64,000 bases of DNA, from NCBI GenBank assembly GCA_025362315.1, contig JANYGP010000071.1, positions 1 to 64,000 of the forward strand, given 5' to 3'. Positions 1 through 8,456 of this stretch are shown one piece after another; within the stretch, counting starts at the first letter, position 1; every line of letters begins with the position of its first letter. The position numbers were made by a program, and so were the translations under genes. This DNA is from Polaromonas sp. GTDB taxonomy: Bacteria > Pseudomonadota > Gammaproteobacteria > Burkholderiales > Burkholderiaceae_C. The notes under the pieces were generated by a model that was not told the origin of the DNA, ran no database searches, and saw nothing but the letters and a program-made list of their open reading frames with translations.

Positions 1-1263
1 AAACACGCCAATCAGCATGCCGTTGTAGCGCAGCACGTTTTCTTCCGCCATGGTTTTGCGCAGCGGCACGACTTCATCGCGGTAATGGCGGGCCACGTCA
101 TACGCGGTGCGGTAGGCCGAGTAGCTTTCACGCAGCTGCGATGTAGCGCTGCGCACAGTGCCTTCATAACGATTCGCTGCAGCGAGCGACTGCGCGTTCA
201 TCGCGTCGCGTTTGGCGTTGCCCCAGTCAAAAATCGGCAGGCGTATCCCCAGCTCATAGCCGCGCCTGGCTGCAGCGCTACCCACGCCGCCCGCTTTGTC
301 AAAAACCGTATCGCGTCGCACACCGATTTCCACATCAACCAGGCTGGTGATCAGATTCAGGCCCTGCGATTTGCCTGCTGCATCGAGCTGGCCGTGCGCC
401 AGTTGCACATCCAGCCGCTGGTCAGCAGCTACACCGTTGACGACGCTGGCGGCACGGGCCTCTTTGGGCAAATCAGGCAGGCGGTCTGGCAGCAGGAGCT
501 GCGCGGACTGCACATCTGTCAGGCCCAAAAGCCGCGACAATTCCTCCCGTGCAGCCAGTGCAGCATGTTGCGCGGATGCAAGACGCACAGTGGTGTCTGC
601 GTAAAAAACCTGCTGGCGTGCCCGTTGCAGCTTGTTGAAGTTGCCAACCTGCTGCATGCGCCTGGCCAGCTCGGCACTGGCCTCGGCGGTGGTGTTGATC
701 TGCTGGGCATATTGCAACACCTGAGCGCTGCCCACAGCGCGTACCCAGGCCTGGCGCGTTTGCGTGACCTGCTCCACCACATTGGCCGACAGCTGGACGC
801 GCGCCTGTGCCATGCGGCTCTGCGCAATGGCTTGCCTGCGCGGCAGCGTGAGCAAGTCCAGCAGGCCAAAAGACAACAGCCGCCCCAGTTCAAGTTCGTC
901 CTTGAAAGTCATGCGTTCAAAGCTAAAAACCGGATTGGCGATTTGACCGGCCTGGTTGGCCGCTGCCATGTCGGCCCAGCTTTGCGCCAGCATGGTTTGT
1001 ACTGCCGGGCTGTTGGCCAAAGTAAGTTGTACCGCGTTGTCCATGGTCAATGGCTTCGCAAGCAGGTCAGCAGCCAGTGTGGCACTGGCTTTTTGCTGCA
1101 GGTCTGTGCGACTGAGTGCCAGCTTGCCGCCAGTGAAAGCTTCGGCTGTCTGGTTGGTACGGCTGATGGAATCGTCAACATTGACAGAAGCACAGCCCGC
1201 CATTGCCAACGCTGATACGGCTACTATTGCCAGCTTCAAGGGGGTCAGAACTTGGGCTTTCAT
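1..1263 (-). CDS. TolC-family outer-membrane efflux lipoprotein, 3' end cut by window edge
   Basis: Absent from the ORF track because the frame runs off the left edge; I translated it by hand. The 421 visible codons begin with a lipoprotein signal whose lipobox is ALAMAGC, so the protein should be lipidated at Cys and exported. It then shows the Ala/Gln-rich helical pattern of outer-membrane efflux (TolC/OprM) proteins, with motifs such as NPVFSFERM and GIRLPIFDWGN. The family forms trimeric outer-membrane channels for RND or ABC pumps. The ATG overlaps the stop of the upstream small exported protein (ATGA), so the two are translationally coupled. With the upstream Cys/His-containing protein, a copper or other metal efflux role is plausible but inferred. 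Confidence 0.85.
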   Translation of the reverse strand, partial: MKAQVLTPLKLAIVAVSALAMAGCASVNVDDSISRTNQTAEAFTGGKLALSRTDLQQKASATLAADLLAKPLTMDNAVQLTLANSPAVQTMLAQSWADMAAANQAGQIANPVFSFERMTFKDELELGRLLSFGLLDLLTLPRRQAIAQSRMAQARVQLSANVVEQVTQTRQAWVRAVGSAQVLQYAQQINTTAEASAELARRMQQVGNFNKLQRARQQVFYADTTVRLASAQHAALAAREELSRLLGLTDVQSAQLLLPDRLPDLPKEARAASVVNGVAADQRLDVQLAHGQLDAAGKSQGLNLITSLVDVEIGVRRDTVFDKAGGVGSAAARRGYELGIRLPIFDWGNAKRDAMNAQSLAAANRYEGTVRSATSQLRESYSAYRTAYDVARHYRDEVVPLRKTMAEENVLRYNGMLIGVF

Positions 1264-1601
1264 GGCGTGACTTTCGTGCTGGGCCTGATCGATACATCTG
1301 GTACCTTGACTGCAGGTGCTGGCGCATTGACAGTTTCCTGGCTCTGTTTGGCATATTCACGCCAACCACCAATGCGTGCGGCCTCGTCGTTGGCAGCTTT
1401 CCAGTTGCTCACGGGCTCGTCCGTGTAGGGCCTGAAGTTTTTAAAAGCGGATGAAGTCGGTGCCTCCAGAGCAGAGGTCGCTGGACTCGTGGTTTGTGCA
1501 AAGGCACTGCCTGCCAGCACGACACTGAACGCGGCTACAGCGCGTGTGCATTTCCACCTCACGCTGGAAACCGGCAAAGTGGGGAACAAGGATAAAGACA
1601 T
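1260..1601 (-). CDS. small exported protein in putative metal-efflux operon
   Basis: About 113 aa. The track starts at a TTG; I prefer the ATG at 1601, which is preceded by AGGAAA at good spacing and gives MSLSLFPTLP. A signal peptide follows, with hydrophobic core AVAAFSVVLAGSAFA and an AFA cleavage site. The mature part is short, hydrophilic and Pro/Thr-rich, with FKNFRPYTDEPVSNWKAAND. I do not recognise a named domain. It overlaps the TolC-type gene by four bases, so it is probably a periplasmic accessory of that efflux system. Confidence 0.65.
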   Translation of the reverse strand: MSLSLFPTLPVSSVRWKCTRAVAAFSVVLAGSAFAQTTSPATSALEAPTSSAFKNFRPYTDEPVSNWKAANDEAARIGGWREYAKQSQETVNAPAPAVKVPDVSIRPSTKVTP

Positions 1602-1712
1602 GAAAAAATTTCCTGAAGTCAATGCAAGCGATGGGTGTATCGCAAAAGCTGGTCAGTGGCACAAAGTGCACTGTCCAAACGGCAAAGTACAGACCCAGCT
1701 TGGGCCTGTGGG

Positions 1713-2132
1713 TCAGGAAATCGGTGGTTTTTGGCCCAGCGCTGCGTTTGCGCTGGTAAACGAAGCCCGCGCCTCTGGCCGCAGAGCAGGCTGGGCAAAG
1801 GGCATGGAAACCCCGTTGGCCGTGGGTGACAACGCCAGCGTGTGGCAGACCTGGCAGGCCACGCAAGTCTGGCAAGGATTGCTTTGCGAAGTCTCGCCTG
1901 CAGTGCTGCTGTGCGCAGCAACATCGCTGGCTTCATGGCACTTCGACTGCGCTTGGTGATGATGATCAGAATCGGCTGTAGCCATTTGAATACGGGCGTC
2001 AGCAGCTACCATTTCAATAGTAACCACGCCCACTTTTCCAGCCAGATTGGCCATTTGTGTTGCCATGGTGTCGCCAGCCCAGGCACGCAGGGGCAACAAC
2101 AAAATCATGACGATGAGCAACAGGCGGCGCAT
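1713..2132 (-). CDS. small exported Cys/His-containing protein (DUF2946-like)
   Basis: About 139 aa from the ATG at 2132 (the track uses an upstream TTG). The signal peptide is MRRLLLIVMILLLPLRAWA. The mature protein carries a His cluster (DSDHHHQAQSKCHE) and a Cys run (CQTCVACQVCHTLAL), both typical of small periplasmic metal-associated proteins. This looks like the DUF2946 group, but that is a weak recognition. The segment VAADARIQMATA is encoded by a copy of the dispersed 48-bp element, lying between the signal peptide and the His/Cys part. It is the first visible gene of the minus-strand operon leading into the TolC-type gene. Confidence 0.6.
   Translation of the reverse strand: MRRLLLIVMILLLPLRAWAGDTMATQMANLAGKVGVVTIEMVAADARIQMATADSDHHHQAQSKCHEASDVAAHSSTAGETSQSNPCQTCVACQVCHTLALSPTANGVSMPFAQPALRPEARASFTSANAALGQKPPIS
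1974..2020 (-). repeat. dispersed two-hairpin element, copy 1 (inside small exported protein gene)
   Basis: Read on the minus strand it contains CTATTGAAATGGTAGCTGCT, then GACGCCCG and ATGGCTACAGCC. This matches the other copies listed here. It is in frame with the host gene and encodes TIEMVAADARIQMATA. Confidence 0.75.
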
Positions 2133-2200
2133 GACGTGATGATAGCCCTTGCGCAAAAAAGTTCAAGAAGTTTGCGGTTTATTGCAGCAAATGCCAGTTG

Positions 2201-3121
2201 TTACTTGAGGTAATTGCGCAGCCGCTGCTCATCATCGCGCAGCTGCAGGCGCATCAGCGATAAAAAATCACGGGCGGTGGTCGACAGTGCCTTGCCTGCC
2301 GGCAGGGCCAGCAGACAGGCAAATGAAACATCTGCCGAAAACCGGCGCACCACCAGCCCCCGATCCGCATAGTCAAGCGCCGTAATCGGATTGACCAGTC
2401 CCACACCCAAACCCCGCAGCGCCAGCTCGCACACACTGGCTGCGTACGGCGTTTGCACGGCAATGCGCAGCGTCACGCCGTGTTCTGCCATGGCGGCCTG
2501 CAGCCGCCTGCGCGATGCGTCCTCCGGGTTCAGCGCCAGAAAACTGACTTCAGCCAGTTGGGCGGGCTGAATGGTTTTGAAGCGTGTCAGCGCATGGCCG
2601 GGCGGCATCACGACGACCCCAGGAAACTGGGCAAACGTGGAGTGGTCAATGCCATCGAGCGACATCTCGTCTGCCATCAAACCAAAATCTGCCATGCCGG
2701 TGGCCACACGTTCACGCACGTCTTTCGAGCTCAACACTTGCAGCGACACCTGTGGCCAGTTGTCTGCACCACACAGGCTGCGCAGACGCTCAAGTGCACG
2801 AGGCATAAACCCCAATCCAAACGCCGGATAACAGCTGATGCTGAGCTGGTTGACGCCAAAGTCACGCAAGCTGCGCAGCTTGTGTTCAATGGCGTCCATA
2901 CCAATGAAAATCCGCTCAACTTCGGTCAACAGCGCTTGCGCCTCAGGGGTTGGCACCAGGCGACCACTCAGGCGGCTGAACAGCAACATATCGGCCTGTT
3001 GCTCCAGCCGTTTGAGCGACTGACTGATGGCGGGCTGCGTGACATGCAAAAGCAAAGCCGCCTTGCGGGTAGATCCGCCGCGCATCAAGGCCCGAAAGGT
3101 TTCAATTTCAGCAAATTTCAT
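2201..3121 (-). CDS. LysR-family transcriptional regulator
   Basis: 306 aa, the usual LysR length. The N-terminal winged HTH is clear: FRALMRGGSTRKAALLLHVT then QPAISQSLKRLEQQ at residues about 9-42. The C-terminal effector-binding domain follows. It is divergent from the operon at 3214-5850 across a 92-bp gap, the usual arrangement in which a LysR protein controls its neighbour and itself. The ligand is unknown; a compound handled by the PLP enzyme and carried by the Bug receptor is a reasonable guess. The ATG at 3121 is the only sensible start. Confidence 0.93.
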   Translation of the reverse strand: MKFAEIETFRALMRGGSTRKAALLLHVTQPAISQSLKRLEQQADMLLFSRLSGRLVPTPEAQALLTEVERIFIGMDAIEHKLRSLRDFGVNQLSISCYPAFGLGFMPRALERLRSLCGADNWPQVSLQVLSSKDVRERVATGMADFGLMADEMSLDGIDHSTFAQFPGVVVMPPGHALTRFKTIQPAQLAEVSFLALNPEDASRRRLQAAMAEHGVTLRIAVQTPYAASVCELALRGLGVGLVNPITALDYADRGLVVRRFSADVSFACLLALPAGKALSTTARDFLSLMRLQLRDDEQRLRNYLK

Positions 3122-3123
3122 CG

Positions 3124-3168
3124 ATAAGTTATTTTATAGGTCGCAATTGAAACCACACATAACTTTAT
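3124..3168. promoter_or_regulatory. candidate LysR operator in divergent intergenic region
   Basis: The 92-bp gap between the LysR gene and the exported-protein gene is AT-rich. It holds ATAAGTTAT directly next to the LysR start and ATAACTTTAT 27 bp further on, roughly inverted copies of one motif. LysR proteins usually bind such interrupted dyads. This is suggestive only. Confidence 0.35.
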
Positions 3169-3213
3169 TTAAATTTACCTACGATAAAGCCTTAACAACC
3201 CAATGGAGATCCC

Positions 3214-3678
3214 ATGTCCCACGCACTTTTCAAAGTTTTCGCGGTCACTGCAGCAGTGTTTAGCCTACACACCACTGCGTCGGCCCATGATTTCACGGCT
3301 GACATTGCCCAGTTCAACAAGACTGCCGCAACAAAAAAAATGGACAGCAAGGAAGCGATTGCGGCCCGGGTTGCACTGGAGCGTTCGCAGGGTGTGATGG
3401 AACAAGCTGATGTCAAGATGCTGCTGCGCATACGCGGCCTGACCAATTCAGCCTTGCGTGAATTAGGCGAGCAACCTGCCTTTTTAGCCAGCGAAATGAA
3501 ACGCGTAGAAGCTGCGTTGGCCGCGCCTAAAACGACTGATCCTGTCAAGCTTGCCAAAGCGCGAGAGCTGTATCAAACGCTGCTGGCCGAAAAGCCCGCC
3601 TACGACGCGCTGGAAAATGAGGGCGTTGACGGCATGAAGTCGGCCCTAATGCTGATTGAAAAGGCGCCTAACAAGTAA
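3214..3678 (+). CDS. small exported protein of unknown function
   Basis: 154 aa with signal peptide MSHALFKVFAVTAAVFSLHTTASA. The mature part is an all-helical, Lys/Ala-rich sequence without cysteines and with no domain I recognise. A GGAG site lies five bases before the ATG. Its stop codon overlaps the start of the next gene (TAATG), so it is translationally coupled to the threonine-synthase-like enzyme. Being first in the operon and periplasmic, it may assist ligand capture, but nothing in the sequence proves this. Confidence 0.75.
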   Translation: MSHALFKVFAVTAAVFSLHTTASAHDFTADIAQFNKTAATKKMDSKEAIAARVALERSQGVMEQADVKMLLRIRGLTNSALRELGEQPAFLASEMKRVEAALAAPKTTDPVKLAKARELYQTLLAEKPAYDALENEGVDGMKSALMLIEKAPNK

Positions 3679-4856
3679 TGTTGTCGGCCACGCAAGACCA
3701 GTTGACGTGCCTTGAGGCTCCGGGTGTAGCAGTTAGGCGTCACCCTGCGCTGCGTGGGTTGGCCTGCCTGCGGTGTCGGGCCGAACAACCACTGCGCCTG
3801 CTTCACGGCGGGTGCCCCGTTTGTGCAAAGCAAGGCGTGTATGTCAGCCTTGCAGCGGACTACACGCGCACCGCGGGGGTGACCAATTACGCGCCCTACC
3901 TGTCTTCAGTATCCCTGGGTGAAGGCAATACACCGCTGATTGACGTTGCGGCGCTGGCCCAAATTGCGGGCATTGGTCAGCTGCGCATCAAGGACGAATC
4001 GAAAAACCCCACGGGCTCGCACAAAGACCGCATGTCTGCCATCGGCGTGACGCAGGCGCTTGATTTTGGCGCGCACACGGTGGTGTTGGCCTCGTCGGGC
4101 AATGCAGCGATTTCAGCGGCGCATTACGCGCACGCCGTTGGCTTGAATTGCGAAGTTGCCAGTTACGCAGGCATGCCTGCTGCGTATGCCGACGCGCTCG
4201 ATGCGTATGGCGCCAGGCGTTTTGCGTTTGATGACAACGCTGGGCGCTGGGATTTTGTTGCCAAGCGCGCCGCGCAGCCAGGTTATCTGGCGCTGACCAA
4301 CCACCACATGCCCGCCCTCGGCAGCGCACCGTTGGCCATTGAAGGCTACAAAGCTATTGCGTATGAATGCCATGCCGATGGTTATTGGCCTGAGCACATC
4401 ATGGTGCCCACAGCGCGCGGAGATTTAGCGTGGGGCATTTACGCCGGTTTTCGTGATTTGCTTGAAGCTGGTGCCATCAAAACCTTGCCCAAAATCTGGA
4501 TTGTGGAGCCGTTTGCGCGCTTGTCGAGCGTGCTGGCAGGTCAGGATTTGCACAGTAGCTTTCCGGGATCTACAGCACAGTTCTCTACCGCAGGGGCAAC
4601 CGTTACGTATTTGCAGTGGCAAGCGGCCACTGCCAGCGGCGGAGGTGCGCTGGTGGTGCCTGATGTACAGGCCTGTACCGCACGTACGCTGCTTGCTGCT
4701 CATGGCATCAGCGCTGAACTGTGTGCAGCGGCAGGCTTTGCCGCCATCGAGCAACTGAATACTTTGAAGATTGCCACGGCAAATTCAAAAGTGATGCTGG
4801 TGCTGACCGCCAACGCATCGCGCGACCCCAGTTATTTATCGTCCCCGCAAACTTAA
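3678..4856 (+). CDS. threonine-synthase-like PLP-dependent lyase
   Basis: 392 aa of fold-type II PLP enzyme. An N-terminal zinc-ribbon-like segment has Cys30-x2-Cys33 and Cys46-x2-Cys49. Then come GEGNTPL and the Schiff-base lysine motif NPTGSHKDR (Lys116), followed by the SSGNAAISAA phosphate/substrate loop. This pattern is shared by threonine synthases and related beta-eliminating or deaminating enzymes. It sits in an operon with a Bug-type solute receptor and a divergent LysR gene, not with hom or thrB. A catabolic role on an imported amino-acid-like compound is therefore more likely than threonine synthesis; that is inference. Confidence 0.85.
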   Translation: MLSATQDQLTCLEAPGVAVRRHPALRGLACLRCRAEQPLRLLHGGCPVCAKQGVYVSLAADYTRTAGVTNYAPYLSSVSLGEGNTPLIDVAALAQIAGIGQLRIKDESKNPTGSHKDRMSAIGVTQALDFGAHTVVLASSGNAAISAAHYAHAVGLNCEVASYAGMPAAYADALDAYGARRFAFDDNAGRWDFVAKRAAQPGYLALTNHHMPALGSAPLAIEGYKAIAYECHADGYWPEHIMVPTARGDLAWGIYAGFRDLLEAGAIKTLPKIWIVEPFARLSSVLAGQDLHSSFPGSTAQFSTAGATVTYLQWQAATASGGGALVVPDVQACTARTLLAAHGISAELCAAAGFAAIEQLNTLKIATANSKVMLVLTANASRDPSYLSSPQT

Positions 4857-4866
4857 GGAACAAGCC

Positions 4867-5850
4867 ATGTCCAACCTTCAACGCCGTACCTTGCTGGCCA
4901 GCGCCGCTGCCAGCCTGGCCACCGCCAGCCCATTCGCCTGGGCCGCCTACCCTGACAAAGCCATCAAAATCATCGTGCCCTGGGCACCTGGCGGCAGCAC
5001 TGACGCGATTGGTCGTGCCTTGGCGCAGCGCCTGTCTGAAACGCTGGGCCAAGCAGTGGTGGTAGACAACAAAGCTGGCGCAGCCGGGCAAATTGGAACC
5101 GACGCATTGGCCAAATCTGCGGCTGACGGCTACACGCTGGGCATTGTTGAGCTGCCCCATGCGATTGCGCCAGCAGTCGTTGCCAAATTGCCGTATGACT
5201 TGCTGCGTGACTTTTCACCCATCACGCTGATTGGCACGTCGCCGCTGATTTTGTTTACCGGTGTGGGCGATGACAGCAAAGACCTGAAAACATTTTTAAA
5301 AACCGCAACCACCACCAAAGGCGGCCCGCCTGCCATTGCCCACAGCGGGTCGGGCACCATCAGCCATCTCGTCGGTGAAATGTTTGCACAGCGCACCAAA
5401 ATCAAGTTCAACATGGTGCCGTACCGCGGCTCGGCCCCGGCGCTGATTGATGTGGCAGCCGGCACCGTGGGCGCCCACTTTGCCACGCTGGCCAGCGGTG
5501 CAGCGCTGCTGTCGGCAGGCAAAATCCGCGCGCTGGCTGTGACCAGCAATGCACGCATGGGTGTGCCTGCGCTGCTGGATGTGCCAACATTTACCGAACT
5601 GGGTGTCAAGGACATGGTGGTCAACCAGTGGTGGGCACTGGTGGCACCGATCACCACGCCGATTGACGTGCTCGACAAGTTGCGGGTGGACACCCTTGGA
5701 GCATTGGCCAGCGCCAGTGTGCAGCAACGCATGTCGACATTGGGTGTTGATTTGAAGGGCACATCAAGAGACGCCCTGCGAGGCTTTATGCGCAGCGAGT
5801 CTGATCGCTGGCAAACCGTCGCTCGGGACATCGGCTTGAAGCCGCAATAA
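4867..5850 (+). CDS. Bug-family tripartite tricarboxylate-type periplasmic binding protein
   Basis: 327 aa with a signal peptide (RRTLLASAAASLATASPFAWA). The Bug/TctC hallmarks follow: YPDKAIKIIVPWAPGGSTDA, then GAAGQIGTDALAKSAADGYT and IAHSGSGTISHLVGEMF. Bug proteins bind carboxylates or amides in the periplasm and hand them to a TctAB permease or act as sensors; no permease gene is nearby. AAGGAAC precedes the ATG, ten bases after the PLP enzyme, so it is the last gene of the operon and presumably binds the substrate of that enzyme. Confidence 0.93.
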   Translation: MSNLQRRTLLASAAASLATASPFAWAAYPDKAIKIIVPWAPGGSTDAIGRALAQRLSETLGQAVVVDNKAGAAGQIGTDALAKSAADGYTLGIVELPHAIAPAVVAKLPYDLLRDFSPITLIGTSPLILFTGVGDDSKDLKTFLKTATTTKGGPPAIAHSGSGTISHLVGEMFAQRTKIKFNMVPYRGSAPALIDVAAGTVGAHFATLASGAALLSAGKIRALAVTSNARMGVPALLDVPTFTELGVKDMVVNQWWALVAPITTPIDVLDKLRVDTLGALASASVQQRMSTLGVDLKGTSRDALRGFMRSESDRWQTVARDIGLKPQ

Positions 5851-5864
5851 GCGATACGGGTGGC

Positions 5865-6638
5865 CTACATCACCACCAACATCACCGCCGCCATCAACAC
5901 CATGCCCACGTCTTCCACAATCGTGACCGTGGTCATGGGCAGCTTGAACACGGTGCCAAGGCAAGCGCACTGAATTTGCGTTTTGCTGGCCACCGCCTTG
6001 ACCACACCAATCGCTGAAAAGCCCATCACGATGATGGTGGCCCAGTGCGTCAACGTGGGGTTCAGGTTGGCAAGATAAGCAACACCCAGCGCCAGCTCAA
6101 CAAATGGGTATATCAAGCCCCAGCTGCGCCAGCGCATGGCCAGCAGGTCATAACCCGCGTAGGCATCGGCAAACGCGTTGATGTCCAGCAGCTTGAAAAA
6201 CGAAAACACCAAAAAGAAACCCGCCATGAAATAGCGCATGGTTTCCATAGCCGTCACATTTTGGGCACCGCCGCCCATGCCAATTTGCACCAGCAGGCTG
6301 GCACCCGCAATGAACCCGACGATCAGCAGCAGCGGCTTGTAGGTAGTCAGCCAGATAAGAGGGGTGATTGCAGCCGCTATTATTTCAGGAGCTGCTTGCG
6401 CCCGTATTGATTGGGCTACAGGCAGATTTGACACTTGATTTGGCACCAATTGGTACTTGCCAGCACCTGCCACTGCGTTTTGCAAAGCCTCAAAACTGGC
6501 GGTGGTGTTTGTCAACTCAACCTGCATCGGCTCCAGGCTGACCAAAACACTTTCCGCCAACGGCGTCAGGCTTTTTGTGACACGCCCCACGCAAGCCTTA
6601 CAGTGCAGCCCGGTCAGGGTGAAGGTCTGGGTGACCAT
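5865..6638 (-). CDS. HMA metal-binding domain fused to MauE/DoxX-like membrane domain
   Basis: 257 aa in two parts. Residues 1-65 form a heavy-metal-associated fold with GLHCKACVGRV (Cys13-x2-Cys16). Residues about 92-257 hold at least four membrane segments ending in a MauE-like region with the motif IQCACLGTVFKLP. The linker, about residues 73-90 (PVAQSIRAQAAPEIIAAA), is encoded by a copy of the dispersed element. GGAGTAACTGCG precedes the ATG. It lies five bases after the CDF gene and should be cotranscribed from the MerR-type promoter at 7340-7370. A role in metal or redox handling during Cd/Pb/Zn stress is inferred from context. Confidence 0.85.
   Translation of the reverse strand: MVTQTFTLTGLHCKACVGRVTKSLTPLAESVLVSLEPMQVELTNTTASFEALQNAVAGAGKYQLVPNQVSNLPVAQSIRAQAAPEIIAAAITPLIWLTTYKPLLLIVGFIAGASLLVQIGMGGGAQNVTAMETMRYFMAGFFLVFSFFKLLDINAFADAYAGYDLLAMRWRSWGLIYPFVELALGVAYLANLNPTLTHWATIIVMGFSAIGVVKAVASKTQIQCACLGTVFKLPMTTVTIVEDVGMVLMAAVMLVVM
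6376..6423 (+). repeat. dispersed two-hairpin element, copy 2 (linker of HMA-MauE gene)
   Basis: 48 bp: GCTATTATTTCAGG, AGCTGCTTGCGCCC, then TTGGGCTACAGGC. It lies opposite to the direction of the host gene and is read as VAQSIRAQAAPEIIA. Confidence 0.85.
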
Positions 6639-6643
6639 CGCAG

Positions 6644-7309
6644 TTACTCCAAGTGGTTAGGTTCGGCAAGTTTGGCTGCTCTGATTTCCGCTGTCGCTTG
6701 CCGAATCACCGACCAGCCGCCCACCAGCGCCAACAGCGCCATGCCAGCAGCCACTGCCAAGTCTGGCCACGCGCTGCCGGTGCCCAGCACGCCCAGCGCC
6801 GCCAGCATGACAGCGATATTGCCAATCGCGTCGTTGCGTGAGCAAAGCCACACGCTGCGCATGTTGGCATCGCCTTCTCGGTAGGCGTACAGCATGGCTG
6901 CCACGGCAACGTTGGCCACCAGTGCCAAAAACCCAATGCCGCCCATGGTGAAAGCTTCGGGTGTTGTGCCCTGGCTGTACATCCAGACGACACGGCCCAA
7001 CACAAATATGCCAAACCCAAACATGCACGCGCCTTTGAGCAACGCCGCTTTAGCCCGCAACGCCACCGTCGCTGACAGCACCGCCAGCGACACGCCGTAG
7101 TTAGCCGCATCGCCAAAAAAGTCAATCGCATCCGCCAGCAAAGAGGTGGAGCCAGATTTGAAGCCTGCGCCAATCTCAACGCCAAACATGGCGAGGTTGA
7201 TTACCAGCGCAACCCACAAAATTTTGCGGTAGCTCGGGCTGTTTGCGGTTTTTTCGTCCGGCTCATGGTGGTGGTGATGGTGATGGTGGTGATCGTGATG
7301 GGCTGACAT
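6644..7309 (-). CDS. CDF-family cation transporter, short form with His-rich N-terminus
   Basis: 221 aa. After MSAH a run of nine histidines broken by one Asp/Asp pair precedes about six membrane segments. The metal-site helices are visible as LLADAIDFFGDAANYGVSL and CSRNDAIGNIAVM. CDF proteins export Zn, Co or Cd by proton exchange. The usual cytoplasmic C-terminal domain is absent, so the protein is about 80 aa shorter than classic members. AGGAAG precedes the ATG. The promoter at 7340-7370 with a 19-bp spacer suggests control by the CadR-type regulator encoded at 8457. Confidence 0.87.
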   Translation of the reverse strand: MSAHHDHHHHHHHHHEPDEKTANSPSYRKILWVALVINLAMFGVEIGAGFKSGSTSLLADAIDFFGDAANYGVSLAVLSATVALRAKAALLKGACMFGFGIFVLGRVVWMYSQGTTPEAFTMGGIGFLALVANVAVAAMLYAYREGDANMRSVWLCSRNDAIGNIAVMLAALGVLGTGSAWPDLAVAAGMALLALVGGWSVIRQATAEIRAAKLAEPNHLE

Positions 7310-7339
7310 GTTTTCTTCCTGATTTCAATCAATGGCATG

Positions 7340-7370
7340 ATTAGAAACTTTAAACCCACTTGAAGGTCAA
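7340..7370 (-). promoter_or_regulatory. MerR-type promoter/operator for CDF and HMA-MauE genes
   Basis: On the minus strand, TTGACC (7370-7365) and TCTAAT (7345-7340) are separated by exactly 19 bp, the over-long spacing typical of MerR-family-activated promoters. The spacer region holds an imperfect dyad (ACCTTCAAG / GTTTAAAGT). The -10 lies 31 bp before the CDF ATG. A cadR-like gene is encoded 1.1 kb away. Confidence 0.7.
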
Positions 7371-7375
7371 GCACC

Positions 7376-8446
7376 GTGAAAATGACTTTTTTTAGCGCGG
7401 GAAATATTGGGCTGTGGTCAGCGCTTGCATCTGCTTTTTTATTTGGTGCAGGCACGCCGCTGGCTAAAAACCTTTTGGGCCAAGTCAGCCCGTGGCTGCT
7501 GGCCGGGCTGCTGTACGCTGGCTCTGGCTTGGGCTTGCTGGTTTACCGAACTTCTAAAAACTTACCGCGCCCCCAGCTGAGTCGGGTGGAGTCACTTTGG
7601 TTGTTAGCTGCCGTGGTCTGCGGTGGCGGGGCTGCGCCCGTGCTGCTGATGTTCGGTTTGTCCGGTATCGCGGCCAGCCATGCATCGCTGTTGCTCAACG
7701 CCGAAGCGGTGTTGACAACGCTGTTGGCCTGGGCGCTGTTTAAGGAGCATCTGGGCCGCCGCATCGTGCTGGGCATGGCGCTGATAGTGGCGGGTGCGCT
7801 GCTGCTGGGCTGGCCGTCTGGGGGCCTATCTGAAGGCTTGTCTGGCGGTGCCACGCTTGCGGAGCTTTGGCCTGCCGCGGCGATTGTGCTGGCCTGCGCT
7901 TTTTGGGCGCTAGACAACAACCTGACGCGCAAGGTGGCGCACGTTGATGCCTCATGGATTGCTTGCGTCAAAGGCCTGTCGGCGGGCCTGGGCAATCTGC
8001 TGCTGGCGTTCTTGCTGGGGGCAACGTGGCCCTCGGTGCCAAGCATGTTTGCTGCGATGACCGTCGGTTTTTTAGCCTACGGTGTCAGTCTTGCCCTGTT
8101 TGTGGTGGCTTTGCGGCACTTGGGGGCATCACGCGCGGGTGCTTATTTTTCAACTGCGCCGTTTGTGGGGGCTGTTATCTCGGTCGTGTTTTATGCAGAA
8201 CCCGTGACTTGGCAACTGGGTCTGGCCAGCGCATTGATGGGGTGGGGCGTGTGGCTGCATGTGACAGAAAACCATGCTCACTTTCACGCACACGAGCCAC
8301 TGGTGCATACGCATGAACACACCCATGACAGCCATCACCAGCATGGTCATTGTGATACGGGGTCGCACACCCATGCACACCGCCATGAACCTTTAAATCA
8401 CAGCCATGCCCACTTCCCCGATGCGCACCACCGCCACCAGCACTGA
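7376..8446 (+). CDS. EamA/DMT-family transporter with His-rich C-terminal tail
   Basis: About 356 aa: ten hydrophobic segments in two EamA repeats (FGAGTPLAKNLLGQVSPWLL near the start, HLGASRAGAYFSTAPFVGAV in repeat 2). A roughly 65-aa tail is extraordinarily rich in His (HAHFHAHEPLVHTHEHTHD and more). Such tails bind Ni, Co, Zn or Cd. The start is GTG 7376 or the ATG at 7382. It runs into the cadR-like gene 10 bp downstream. Family knowledge supports small-molecule export; metal export or metal sensing by the tail is inferred from the tail and the neighbours. Confidence 0.85.
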   Translation: MKMTFFSAGNIGLWSALASAFLFGAGTPLAKNLLGQVSPWLLAGLLYAGSGLGLLVYRTSKNLPRPQLSRVESLWLLAAVVCGGGAAPVLLMFGLSGIAASHASLLLNAEAVLTTLLAWALFKEHLGRRIVLGMALIVAGALLLGWPSGGLSEGLSGGATLAELWPAAAIVLACAFWALDNNLTRKVAHVDASWIACVKGLSAGLGNLLLAFLLGATWPSVPSMFAAMTVGFLAYGVSLALFVVALRHLGASRAGAYFSTAPFVGAVISVVFYAEPVTWQLGLASALMGWGVWLHVTENHAHFHAHEPLVHTHEHTHDSHHQHGHCDTGSHTHAHRHEPLNHSHAHFPDAHHRHQH

Positions 8447-8456
8447 GCCGCGCAAA

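Noticed and set aside
85-1215. 376-aa plus-strand ORF
   Set aside because: It is the antisense shadow of the TolC-type lipoprotein gene, which has a lipobox, family motifs and coupling to its neighbour.
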